In this document: positions 50,363-63,146 of the stretch, piece by piece
Layout: each line of letters begins with the position of its first letter
How positions within the stretch are numbered: the stretch's first letter is position 1
Assembly: GCF_051020955.1 (NCBI RefSeq)
Contig: NW_027476668.1
Location: forward strand, 96,675 to 160,674
Reading direction: 5' to 3'
Length of the DNA stretch: 64,000 bases
Source of the DNA: Megalopta genalis
Lineage: Eukaryota; Arthropoda; Insecta; Hymenoptera; Halictidae
Translations under genes and position numbers: made by a program
The notes under the pieces: model-generated
Seen by the model: the letters and a program-made list of their open reading frames with translations, nothing else
Database searches by the model: none
Told to the model about the DNA's origin: nothing

Positions 50363-52352
50363 ATAGCTTCAAATGCAACAAACAAACGAGTGATCTTCAA
50401 ATCCGAGCGTAACACTTGATTTAACTTCAAATCAATGCGAAGTAGCAGATTTAGGTTCAAATCCATGCGAAACAAATGGTTTAGCTTCAAATACTTGTGA
50501 TATACATGATTTAGTTTCAACTGCATGCGAAACAAACGAGTTAGCTGCAAATCCAAGCGAAACACATGATTTAGCTTCAAATCAATGCGAAATAGAAGGC
50601 TTAGCATCAAATCCATGCGACACAAATTATTTAGCTTCGTATACTTGCAATATAAGTGATATAGCTTCAAATGCAACAAACAAACGAATGATCTTCAAAT
50701 CCGAGCGTAACACTTGATTTAACTTCAAATCAATGGGTAGTTGAAGATCTACCTTCAAATCCATGCGAAACAAATGGTTTAGCTTCAAATACTTGTGATA
50801 TACATGATTTAGCTTCAGCTTCATGCGAAACAAACGAGTTAGCTTCAAATCCAAGCGAAACACAAGATTTAGCTTCAAATCAATGCGAAGTAGAAGGCTT
50901 AGCATCAAATCCATGCAACACAAATTATTTAGCTTCTTATACTTGCGATATAAGTGATAAAGCTTCAAATGCAGGCGAAACGAACGACTGATCTTCAAAT
51001 TCAAGCGTAACACATGATTTAACTTCAAATCAATGGGAAGTAGAAGATTTACCTTCAAATCCATGCGAAACAAATGGTTTAGCTTCAAATACTTGTGATA
51101 TACATGATTTAGTTTCAGCTGCATGCGAAACAAACGAGTTAGCTTCAAATCCAAGCGAAACACATGATTTAGCTTCAAATCAATGCGAAGTAGAAGGCTT
51201 AGCATCAAATCCATGCGACACAAATTATTTAGCTTCGTATACTTGCGATATAAGTGATATAGCTTCAAATGCAGACGAAACAAACGAGTGATCTTCAAAT
51301 CCAAGCGTAACACGTGATTTAACTTCAAATCCATGCGAAACAAATGGTTCAGCTTCTAATACTTGTGATATACATGATTTAGTTTCAGCTGCATGCGAAA
51401 CAAACGAGTTAGCATCAAATCCAAGCGAAACACATGACTTAGCTTCAAATCAATGCGAAGTAGAAGGCTTAGCATCAAATCCATGCAACACAAATTATTT
51501 AGCTTCTTATACTTGCGATATAAGTGATAAAGCATCAAATGCAGGCGAAACAAACGAGTGAGCTTTAAATCCGAGCGTAACACTTGATTTAACTTCAAAT
51601 CAATGGGAAGTAGATGATTTACCTTCAAATCCATGCGAAACAAATGGTTTAGCTTCAAATACTTGTGATATACATGATTTAGCTTCAACTGCACGCGAAA
51701 CAAACGTGTTAGCTTCAAATCCAAGCGAAACACATGATTTAGCTTCAAATCAATGCGAAGTAGAAGGCTTAGCATCAAATCCATGCGACACAATTTATTT
51801 AGCTTCGTACACTTGCGATATAAGTGATATAGCTTCAACTGCACGCGAAACAAACGAGTTAGCTTCAAATCCAAGCGTAACACTTGATTTAACTTCAAAT
51901 CAATGGGAAGAAGAAGATTTACCTTCAAATCCATGCGAAACAAATGGTTTAGCTTCAAATACTTGTGATATACATGATTTAGTTTCAGCTGCATGCGAAA
52001 CAAACGAGTTAGCTTCAAATCCAAGCGAAACACATGATTTAGCTTCAAATCAAGGCGAAGTAGAAGGCTTAGCATCATATCCATGCAACACAAATTATTT
52101 AGCTTCTTATACTTGCGATATAAGTGATAAAGCTTCAAATGCAGGCGAAACAAACGAGTGATCTTCAAATCCAAGCGTAACACATGATTTAACTTCAAAT
52201 CAATGGGGAGAAGAAGATTTACCTTCAAATCCATGCGAAACAAATGGTTTAGCTTCAAATACTTGTGATATACATGATTTAGTTTCAGCTGCATGCGAAA
52301 CAAACGAGTTAGCTTCAAATCCAAGCGAAACACATGATTTAGCTTCAAATCA
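49497..52352. repeat. 2.9-kb copy of 41,041-43,896
   Basis: Offset 8,456. It overlaps the previous block because both come from one chain of HORs. At about 52,159 this copy has GAGTGATC where 43,703 has GAGTTAGC, restoring the plus-frame stop. After about 52,352 it departs to a CAATGCGAAG m2. Confidence 0.8.
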
Positions 52353-52905
52353 ATGCGAAGTAGAAGGCTTAGCATCAAATCCATGCGACACAAATTATTT
52401 AGCTTCGTATACTTGCGATATAAGTGATATAGCTTCAAATGCAGGCGAAACACACGAGTGATCTTCACACCCAAGGGAAACACATTATTTAACTTCAAAT
52501 CAAAGCGAAGTAGAAGATTTACCTTCAAATCCATGCGAAACAAATGGTTTAGCTTCAAATACTTGTGATATACGTGATTTAGTTTCTGCTGCATGCCAAA
52601 CAAACGAGTTAGCTTCAAATCCAAGCGAAACACACGATTTAGCTTCAAATCAATGCGAAGTAGAAGGCTTAGCATCAAATCCATGCAACACAAATTATTT
52701 AGCTTCTTATACTTGCGATATAAGTGATAAAGCATCAAATGCAGGCGAAACAAACGAGTGAGCTTTAAATCCAAGCGTAACACATGATTTAACTTCAAAT
52801 CAATGCGAAGTAGAAGATTTACCTTCAAATCCATGCGAAACAAATGGTTTAGCTTCAAATACTTGTGATATACATGATTTAGCTTCAACTGCATGCGAAA
52901 CTAAC
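51333..52905. repeat. 1.57-kb block, copied at the window end (62,428-64,000)
   Basis: Offset 11,095, then 11,094 after one lost G (CAATGGAAGAAG at 63,298 against CAATGGGGAGAAG at 52,201). Shared rare marks are TCACACCCAAGGG with CATTATTTAAC, CAAAGCGAAG, ATACGTGATTTAG, TTTCTGCTGCATGCC and CGAAACTAACG. Confidence 0.83.
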
Positions 52906-53213
52906 GAGTTAGCTTGAAATCCAAGCGAAACACATGATTTAGCTTCAAATCAATGCGAAGTAGAAGGCTTAGCATCAAATCCATGCAACACAAAATTATT
53001 TAGCTTCTTATACTTGCGATATAAGTGATAAAGCTTCAAATGCAGGCGAAACAAACGAGTGATCTTCAAATCCAAGCGTAACACATGATTTAACTTCAAA
53101 TCAATGCGAAGTAGAAGATTTACCTTCAAATCCATGCGCAACAAATGGTTTAGCTTCAAATACATGTGATATACATGATTTAGCATCAGCTGCATGCGAA
53201 ACAAACGAGTTAT
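52906..53213. repeat. Single right-family HOR between larger blocks
   Basis: Carries GCTTGAAATCC and a one-base gain (CACAAAATTATTT near 52,990). Also CCATGCGCAAC and TACATGTGATATAC. There is no gene. Confidence 0.65.
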
Positions 53214-56200
53214 CTTCAAATCCAAGCGAAACACATGATTTAGCTTCAAATCAATGCGAAATAGAAGGCTTAGCATCAAATCCATGCGACACAAATTATT
53301 TAGCTTCGTATACTTGCAATATAAGTGATATAGCTTCAAATGCAGGTGAAACAAACGAGTGATATTCAAATCGGAGCGTAACACATGATTTAAATTCACA
53401 TCAATGCGAAGTAGAAGATTTACCTTCAAATCCATGCGAAACAAATGGTTTAGCTTCAAATACTTGTGATATACATGATTTAGCTTCAGCTGCATGCGAA
53501 ACAAACGAGTTAGCTTCAAATCCAAGCGAAACACATGATTTAGCTTCAAATCAATGCGAAATAGAAGGCTTAGCATCAAATCCATGCGACACAAATTATT
53601 TAGCTTCTTATACTTGCTATATAAGTGATATAGCTTCAAATGCAGGCGAAACACACGAGTTAGCTTCAAGTCCAAGCGAAACCCATGATTTAGCTTCAAA
53701 TCAATGCGAAGTAGAAGGCGTAGCATCAAATCCATGCAACACAAATTATTTAGCTTCTTATACTTGCGATATAAGCGATAAAGCTTCAAATGCAGGTGAA
53801 ACAAACGAGTGAGCTTAAAATCCAAGCGTAACACATGATTTAGCTTCAAATCAATGCGAAATAGAAGGCTTAGCATCAAATCCATGCGACACAAATTATT
53901 TAGCTTCTTATACTTGCGATATAAGTGATATAGCTTCAAATGCAGGCGAAACACACGAGTGATCTTCAAATCCAAGCGTAACACATGATTTAACTTCAAA
54001 TCAATACGAAGTAGAAGATTTACCTTCAAATCCATGTGAAACAAATGGTTTAGCTTCAAATACTTGTGATACACATGATTTAGCTTCAACTGCATGCGAA
54101 ACAAACGAGTTAGCTTCAAATCCAAGCGAAACACATGATTTAGCTTCAAATCGATGCGAAGTAGGACATTTACCTTCAAATACATGCGAAACAAATGGTT
54201 TAGCTTCAAATACTTGTGATACACATGATTTAGCTTCGGCTGCATGCGAAACAAACGAGTTAGCTTCAAATCCAAGCGAAACAAATGATTTAGCTTCAAA
54301 TCAATGCGAAATAGAAGGCTTAGCATCAAATCCATGCGACACAAATTATTTAGATTTGTATACTTGCAATATAAGTGATATAGCTTCAAATGCAGGTGAA
54401 ACAAACGAGTGATCTTCAAGTCCAAGCGTAACACATGATTTAACTTCAAATCAATGGGTAGTAGAAGATCTACCTTCAAATCCATGCGACACAAAGCATT
54501 TAGCTTCATATACTTGCGATATAAGTGATATAGCTTCAAATGCAGGCGAAACAAACGAGTGATATTCAAATCCAAGCGTAACACGTGATTTAACTTCAAA
54601 TCAATGCGAAGTAGAAGATATAAGTTCAAATCCATGCGAAACAAATGGTTTAGCTTCAAATACTTGTGATATACATGATTTAGCTTCAACTGCATGCGAA
54701 ACAAACGAGATAGCTTCAAGTCCAAGCGAAACACATGATTTAGCTTCAAATCAATGCGAAGTAGAAGGCGTAGCATCAAATCCATGCAACACAAATTATT
54801 TAGCTTCTTATACTGGCGATATAAGCGATAAAGCTTCAAATGCAGGTGAAACAAACGAGTGAGCTTAAAATCCAAGCGTAACACATGATTTAGCTTCAAA
54901 TCAATGCGAAATAGAAGGCTTAGCATCAAATCCATGCGACACAAATTATTTAGCTTCTTATACTTGCGATATAAGTGATATAGCTTCAAATACAGGCGAA
55001 ACACACGAGTGATCTTCAAATCCAAGCGTAACACATTATTTAACTTCAAATCAATACGAAGTAGAAGATTTACCTTCAAATCCATGCGAAACAAATGGTT
55101 TAGCTTCAAATACTTGTGATACACATGATTTAGCTTCAACTGCACGCGAAACAAACGAGTTAGCTTCAAATCCAAGCGAAACACATGATTTAGCTTCAAA
55201 TCAATGAGAAGTAGAAGGCTTAGCATCAAATCCATGTAACACAAATTATTTAGCTTCATATACTTGCGATATAAGTGATTTAGCTTCAACTGCATGCAAA
55301 ACAAACGAGTTAGCTTCAAATCCAAGCGAAACAAATGATTTAGCTTCAAATCAATGGAAGTAGAAGATTTACCTTCAAATCCATGCGAAACGAATGGTTT
55401 GTCTTCAAATACTTGTGATATACATGATTTAGCTTCAACTGCATGCAAAACAAACGAGTTAGCTTCAAATCCAAGCGAAACAAATGATTTAGCTTCAAAT
55501 CAATGCTAAACAGAAGGCTTAGCATCAAATCCATAGGACACAAATTATTTAGCATCATATACTTGCGATATAAGTGATATAGCTTCAAATGCAGGCGAAA
55601 CAATCGAGTGATTTTCAAATCCAAGCGTAACACATGATTTGACTTCAGATCAATGGGAAATAGAAGATTTACCTTCAAATCCATGCAACACAAATTATTT
55701 AGCTTCTTATACTTGCTATATAAGTGATATAGCTGCAAATGCAGGCGAAACACACGAGTTAGCTTCAAGTCCAAGCGAAACACATGATTTAGCTTCAAAT
55801 CAATGCGAAGTAGAAGGCGTAGCATCAAATCCATGCAACACAAATTATTTAGCTTCTTATACTTGCGATATAAGCGATAAAGCTTCAAATGCAGGTGAAA
55901 CAAACGAGTGAGCTTAAAATCCAAGCGTAACACATGATTTAGCTTCAAATCAATGCGAAATAGAAGGCTTAGCATCAAATCCATGCGACACAAATTATTT
56001 AGCTTCTTATACTTGCGATATAAGTGATATAGCTTCAAATGCAGGCGAAACACACGAGTGATCTTCAAATCCAAGCGTAACACATGATTTAACTTCAAAT
56101 CAATACGAAGTTGAAGATTTACCTTCAAATCCGTGCGAAACAAATGGTTTAGCTTCAAATACTCGTGATACACATGATTTAGCTTCAACTGCATGCGAAA

Positions 56201-58161
56201 CAAACGAGTTAGCTTCAAATCCAAGCGAAACACATGATTTAGCTTCAAATCGATGCGAAGTAGAAGATTTACCTTCAAATACATGCGAAACAAATGGTTT
56301 AGCTTCAAATACTTGTGATATATATGATTTAGCTTCAACTGCACCCGAAACAAACGAGTTAGCTTCAAATCCAAGCGAAACACATGATTTAGCTTCAAAT
56401 CAATGCGAAGTAGAAGGCTTAGCATCAAATCCATGCGACACAATTTACTTAGCTTCGTACACTTGCGATATAAGTGATATAGCTTCAAATGCAGGTGAAA
56501 CAAACGAGTGATCTTCAAATCCAAGCGTAACACATGATTTGACTTCAGATCAATGGGAAATAGAAGATTTACCTTCAAATGCATGCGAAACAAATGGTTT
56601 AGCTTCAAATACTTGTGATATACATGATTTAGCTTCGGCTGCATGCGAAACAAACGAGTTAGCTTCAAATCCAAGCGAAACACATGATTTAGCTTCAAAT
56701 CAATGCGAAATAGAAGGCTTACCTTCAAATCCATGCGAAACAAATGGTTTAGCTTCAAATACTTGTGATACACATGATTTAGCTTCAACTGCATGCGAAA
56801 CAAACGAGTTAGCTTCAAATCCAAGCGAAACACATGATTTAGCTTCAAATCGATGCGAAGTAGGAGATTTACCTTCAAATACATGCGAAACAAATGGTTT
56901 AGCTTCAAATACTTGTGATACACATGACTTAGCTTCGGCTGCATGCGAAACAAACAAGTTAGCTTCAATTCCAAGCGAAACAAATGATTTAGCTTCAAAT
57001 CAATGCGAAATAGAAGGCTTAGCATCAAATCCATGCGAAACAAATGGTTTAGCTTCAAATACTTGTGATATACATGATTTAGCTTCAACTGCATGCGAAA
57101 CAGACGAGTTAGCTTCAAGTCCAAGCGAAACACATGATTTAGCTTCAAATCAATGCGAAGTAGAAGGCGTAGCACCAAATCCATGCAACACAACTTATTT
57201 AGCTTCTTATACTTGCGATATAAGCGATAAAGCTTCAAATGCAGGTGAAACAAACGAGTGAGCTTAAAATCCAAGCGTAACACATGATTTAGCTTCAAAT
57301 CAATGCGAAATAGAAGGCTTAGCATCAAATCCATGCGACACAAATTATTTAGCTTCTTATACTTGCGATATAAGTGATATAGCTTCAAATGCAGGCGAAA
57401 CACACGAGTGATCTTCAAATCCAAGCGTAACACATGATTTAACTTCAAATCAATACGAAGTTGAAGATTTACCTTCAAATCCGTGCGAAACAAATGGTTC
57501 AGCTTCTAATACTTGTGATATACATGATTTAGTTTCAGCTGCATGCGAAACAAACGAGTTAGCATCAAATCCAAGCGAACACATGACTTAGCTTCAAATC
57601 AATGCGAAGTAGAAGGCTTAGCATCAAATCCATGCAACACAAATTATTTAGCTTCTTATACTTGCGATATAAGTGATAAAGCATCAAATGCAGGCGAAAC
57701 AAACGAGTGAGCTTTAAATCCGAGCGTAACACTTGATTTAACTTCAAATCAATGGGAAGTAGATGATTTACCTTCAAATCCATGCGAAACAAATGGTTTA
57801 GCTTCAAATACTTGTGATATACATGATTTAGCTTCAACTGCACGCGAAACAAACGTGTTAGCTTCAAATCCAAGCGAAACACATGATTTAGCTTCAAATC
57901 AATGCGAAGTAGAAGGCTTAGCATCAAATCCATGCGACACAATTTATTTAGCTTCGTACACTTGCGATATAAGTGATATAGCTTCAACTGCACGCGAAAC
58001 AAACGAGTTAGCTTCAAATCCAAGCGTAACACTTGATTTAACTTCAAATCAATGGGAAGAAGAAGATTTACCTTCAAATCCATGCGAAACAAATGGTTTA
58101 GCTTCAAATACTTGTGATATACATGATTTAGTTTCAGCTGCATGCGAAACAAACGAGTTAG
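53214..58161. repeat. Tandem duplication, first copy of a 4.95-kb block (16.5 HORs)
   Basis: Aligns with 58,162-63,146 along its full length at offsets between 4,945 and 4,948. By eye I found one substitution (ACTCGTG near 56,164 for ACTTGTG) and six single-base indels in short homopolymers, one of them here (GCGAACACATG near 57,589). The match ends about 38 bp into the second copy, so the copies are head to tail. Confidence 0.85.
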
Positions 58162-61100
58162 CTTCAAATCCAAGCGAAACACATGATTTAGCTTCAAATC
58201 AATGCGAAATAGAAGGCTTAGCATCAAATCCATGCGACACAAATTATTTAGCTTCGTATACTTGCAATATAAGTGATATAGCTTCAAATGCAGGTGAAAC
58301 AAACGAGTGATATTCAAATCGGAGCGTAACACATGATTTAAATTCACATCAATGCGAAGTAGAAGATTTACCTTCAAATCCATGCGAAACAAATGGTTTA
58401 GCTTCAAATACTTGTGATATACATGATTTAGCTTCAGCTGCATGCGAAACAAACGAGTTAGCTTCAAATCCAAGCGAAACACATGATTTAGCTTCAAATC
58501 AATGCGAAATAGAAGGCTTAGCATCAAATCCATGCGACACAAATTATTTAGCTTCTTATACTTGCTATATAAGTGATATAGCTTCAAATGCAGGCGAAAC
58601 ACACGAGTTAGCTTCAAGTCCAAGCGAAACCCATGATTTAGCTTCAAATCAATGCGAAGTAGAAGGCGTAGCATCAAATCCATGCAACACAAATTATTTA
58701 GCTTCTTATACTTGCGATATAAGCGATAAAGCTTCAAATGCAGGTGAAACAAACGAGTGAGCTTAAAATCCAAGCGTAACACATGATTTAGCTTCAAATC
58801 AATGCGAAATAGAAGGCTTAGCATCAAATCCATGCGACACAAATTATTTAGCTTCTTATACTTGCGATATAAGTGATATAGCTTCAAATGCAGGCGAAAC
58901 ACACGAGTGATCTTCAAATCCAAGCGTAACACATGATTTAACTTCAAATCAATACGAAGTAGAAGATTTACCTTCAAATCCATGTGAAACAAATGGTTTA
59001 GCTTCAAATACTTGTGATACACATGATTTAGCTTCAACTGCATGCGAAACAAACGAGTTAGCTTCAAATCAAGCGAAACACATGATTTAGCTTCAAATCG
59101 ATGCGAAGTAGGACATTTACCTTCAAATACATGCGAAACAAATGGTTTAGCTTCAAATACTTGTGATACACATGATTTAGCTTCGGCTGCATGCGAAACA
59201 AACGAGTTAGCTTCAAATCCAAGCGAAACAAATGATTTAGCTTCAAATCAATGCGAAATAGAAGGCTTAGCATCAAATCCATGCGACACAAATTATTTAG
59301 ATTTGTATACTTGCAATATAAGTGATATAGCTTCAAATGCAGGTGAAACAAACGAGTGATCTTCAAGTCCAAGCGTAACACATGATTTAACTTCAAATCA
59401 ATGGGTAGTAGAAGATCTACCTTCAAATCCATGCGACACAAAGCATTTAGCTTCATATACTTGCGATATAAGTGATATAGCTTCAAATGCAGGCGAAACA
59501 AACGAGTGATATTCAAATCCAAGCGTAACACGTGATTTAACTTCAAATCAATGCGAAGTAGAAGATATAAGTTCAAATCCATGCGAAACAAATGGTTTAG
59601 CTTCAAATACTTGTGATATACATGATTTAGCTTCAACTGCATGCGAAACAAACGAGATAGCTTCAAGTCCAAGCGAAACACATGATTTAGCTTCAAATCA
59701 ATGCGAAGTAGAAGGCGTAGCATCAAATCCATGCAACACAAATTATTTAGCTTCTTATACTGGCGATATAAGCGATAAAGCTTCAAATGCAGGTGAAACA
59801 AACGAGTGAGCTTAAAATCCAAGCGTAACACATGATTTAGCTTCAATCAATGCGAAATAGAAGGCTTAGCATCAAATCCATGCGACACAAATTATTTAGC
59901 TTCTTATACTTGCGATATAAGTGATATAGCTTCAAATACAGGCGAAACACACGAGTGATCTTCAAATCCAAGCGTAACACATTATTTAACTTCAAATCAA
60001 TACGAAGTAGAAGATTTACCTTCAAATCCATGCGAAACAAATGGTTTAGCTTCAAATACTTGTGATACACATGATTTAGCTTCAACTGCACGCGAAACAA
60101 ACGAGTTAGCTTCAAATCCAAGCGAAACACATGATTTAGCTTCAAATCAATGAGAAGTAGAAGGCTTAGCATCAAATCCATGTAACACAAATTATTTAGC
60201 TTCATATACTTGCGATATAAGTGATTTAGCTTCAACTGCATGCAAAACAAACGAGTTAGCTTCAAATCCAAGCGAAACAAATGATTTAGCTTCAAATCAA
60301 TGGAAGTAGAAGATTTACCTTCAAATCCATGCGAAACGAATGGTTTGTCTTCAAATACTTGTGATATACATGATTTAGCTTCAACTGCATGCAAAACAAA
60401 CGAGTTAGCTTCAAATCCAAGCGAAACAAATGATTTAGCTTCAAATCAATGCTAAACAGAAGGCTTAGCATCAAATCCATAGGACACAAATTATTTAGCA
60501 TCATATACTTGCGATATAAGTGATATAGCTTCAAATGCAGGCGAAACAATCGAGTGATTTTCAAATCCAAGCGTAACACATGATTTGACTTCAGATCAAT
60601 GGGAAATAGAAGATTTACCTTCAAATCCATGCAACACAAATTATTTAGCTTCTTATACTTGCTATATAAGTGATATAGCTGCAAATGCAGGCGAACACAC
60701 GAGTTAGCTTCAAGTCCAAGCGAAACACATGATTTAGCTTCAAATCAATGCGAAGTAGAAGGCGTAGCATCAAATCCATGCAACACAAATTATTTAGCTT
60801 CTTATACTTGCGATATAAGCGATAAAGCTTCAAATGCAGGTGAAACAAACGAGTGAGCTTAAAATCCAAGCGTAACACATGATTTAGCTTCAAATCAATG
60901 CGAAATAGAAGGCTTAGCATCAAATCCATGCGACACAAATTATTTAGCTTCTTATACTTGCGATATAAGTGATATAGCTTCAAATGCAGGCGAAACACAC
61001 GAGTGATCTTCAAATCCAAGCGTAACACATGATTTAACTTCAAATCAATACGAAGTTGAAGATTTACCTTCAAATCCGTGCGAAACAAATGGTTTAGCTT

Positions 61101-63146
61101 CAAATACTTGTGATACACATGATTTAGCTTCAACTGCATGCGAAACAAACGAGTTAGCTTCAAATCCAAGCGAAACACATGATTTAGCTTCAAATCGATG
61201 CGAAGTAGAAGATTTACCTTCAAATACATGCGAAACAAATGGTTTAGCTTCAAATACTTGTGATATATATGATTTAGCTTCAACTGCACCCGAAACAAAC
61301 GAGTTAGCTTCAAATCCAAGCGAAACACATGATTTAGCTTCAAATCAATGCGAAGTAGAAGGCTTAGCATCAAATTCCATGCGACACAATTTACTTAGCT
61401 TCGTACACTTGCGATATAAGTGATATAGCTTCAAATGCAGGTGAAACAAACGAGTGATCTTCAAATCCAAGCGTAACACATGATTTGACTTCAGATCAAT
61501 GGAAATAGAAGATTTACCTTCAAATGCATGCGAAACAAATGGTTTAGCTTCAAATACTTGTGATATACATGATTTAGCTTCGGCTGCATGCGAAACAAAC
61601 GAGTTAGCTTCAAATCCAAGCGAAACACATGATTTAGCTTCAAATCAATGCGAAATAGAAGGCTTACCTTCAAATCCATGCGAAACAAATGGTTTAGCTT
61701 CAAATACTTGTGATACACATGATTTAGCTTCAACTGCATGCGAAACAAACGAGTTAGCTTCAAATCCAAGCGAAACACATGATTTAGCTTCAAATCGATG
61801 CGAAGTAGGAGATTTACCTTCAAATACATGCGAAACAAATGGTTTAGCTTCAAATACTTGTGATACACATGACTTAGCTTCGGCTGCATGCGAAACAAAC
61901 AAGTTAGCTTCAATTCCAAGCGAAACAAATGATTTAGCTTCAAATCAATGCGAAATAGAAGGCTTAGCATCAAATCCATGCGAAACAAATGGTTTAGCTT
62001 CAAATACTTGTGATATACATGATTTAGCTTCAACTGCATGCGAAACAGACGAGTTAGCTTCAAGTCCAAGCGAAACACATGATTTAGCTTCAAATCAATG
62101 CGAAGTAGAAGGCGTAGCACCAAATCCATGCAACACAACTTATTTAGCTTCTTATACTTGCGATATAAGCGATAAAGCTTCAAATGCAGGTGAAACAAAC
62201 GAGTGAGCTTAAAATCCAAGCGTAACACATGATTTAGCTTCAAATCAATGCGAAATAGAAGGCTTAGCATCAAATCCATGCGACACAAATTATTTAGCTT
62301 CTTATACTTGCGATATAAGTGATATAGCTTCAAATGCAGGCGAAACACACGAGTGATCTTCAAATCCAAGCGTAACACATGATTTAACTTCAAATCAATA
62401 CGAAGTTGAAGATTTACCTTCAAATCCGTGCGAAACAAATGGTTCAGCTTCTAATACTTGTGATATACATGATTTAGTTTCAGCTGCATGCGAAACAAAC
62501 GAGTTAGCATCAAATCCAAGCGAAACACATGACTTAGCTTCAAATCAATGCGAAGTAGAAGGCTTAGCATCAAATCCATGCAACACAAATTATTTAGCTT
62601 CTTATACTTGCGATATAAGTGATAAAGCATCAAATGCAGGCGAAACAAACGAGTGAGCTTTAAATCCGAGCGTAACACTTGATTTAACTTCAAATCAATG
62701 GGAAGTAGATGATTTACCTTCAAATCCATGCGAAACAAATGGTTTAGCTTCAAATACTTGTGATATACATGATTTAGCTTCAACTGCACGCGAAACAAAC
62801 GTGTTAGCTTCAAATCCAAGCGAAACACATGATTTAGCTTCAAATCAATGCGAAGTAGAAGGCTTAGCATCAAATCCATGCGACACAATTTATTTAGCTT
62901 CGTACACTTGCGATATAAGTGATATAGCTTCAACTGCACGCGAAACAAACGAGTTAGCTTCAAATCCAAGCGTAACACTTGATTTAACTTCAAATCAATG
63001 GGAAGAAGAAGATTTACCTTCAAATCCATGCGAAACAAATGGTTTAGCTTCAAATACTTGTGATATACATGATTTAGTTTCAGCTGCATGCGAAACAAAC
63101 GAGTTAGCTTCAAATCCAAGCGAAACACATGATTTAGCTTCAAATC
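58162..63146. repeat. Tandem duplication, second copy of the 4.95-kb block
   Basis: Private single-base indels are at about 59,071 (CAAATCAAGCG), 59,846 (CTTCAATCAATG), 60,694 (GCGAACACACG), 61,376 (CAAATTCCATG) and 61,500 (CAATGGAAATAG). All change the length of an A, C, T or G run by one. They break the minus-strand frame into shorter pieces than in the first copy. Confidence 0.85.
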
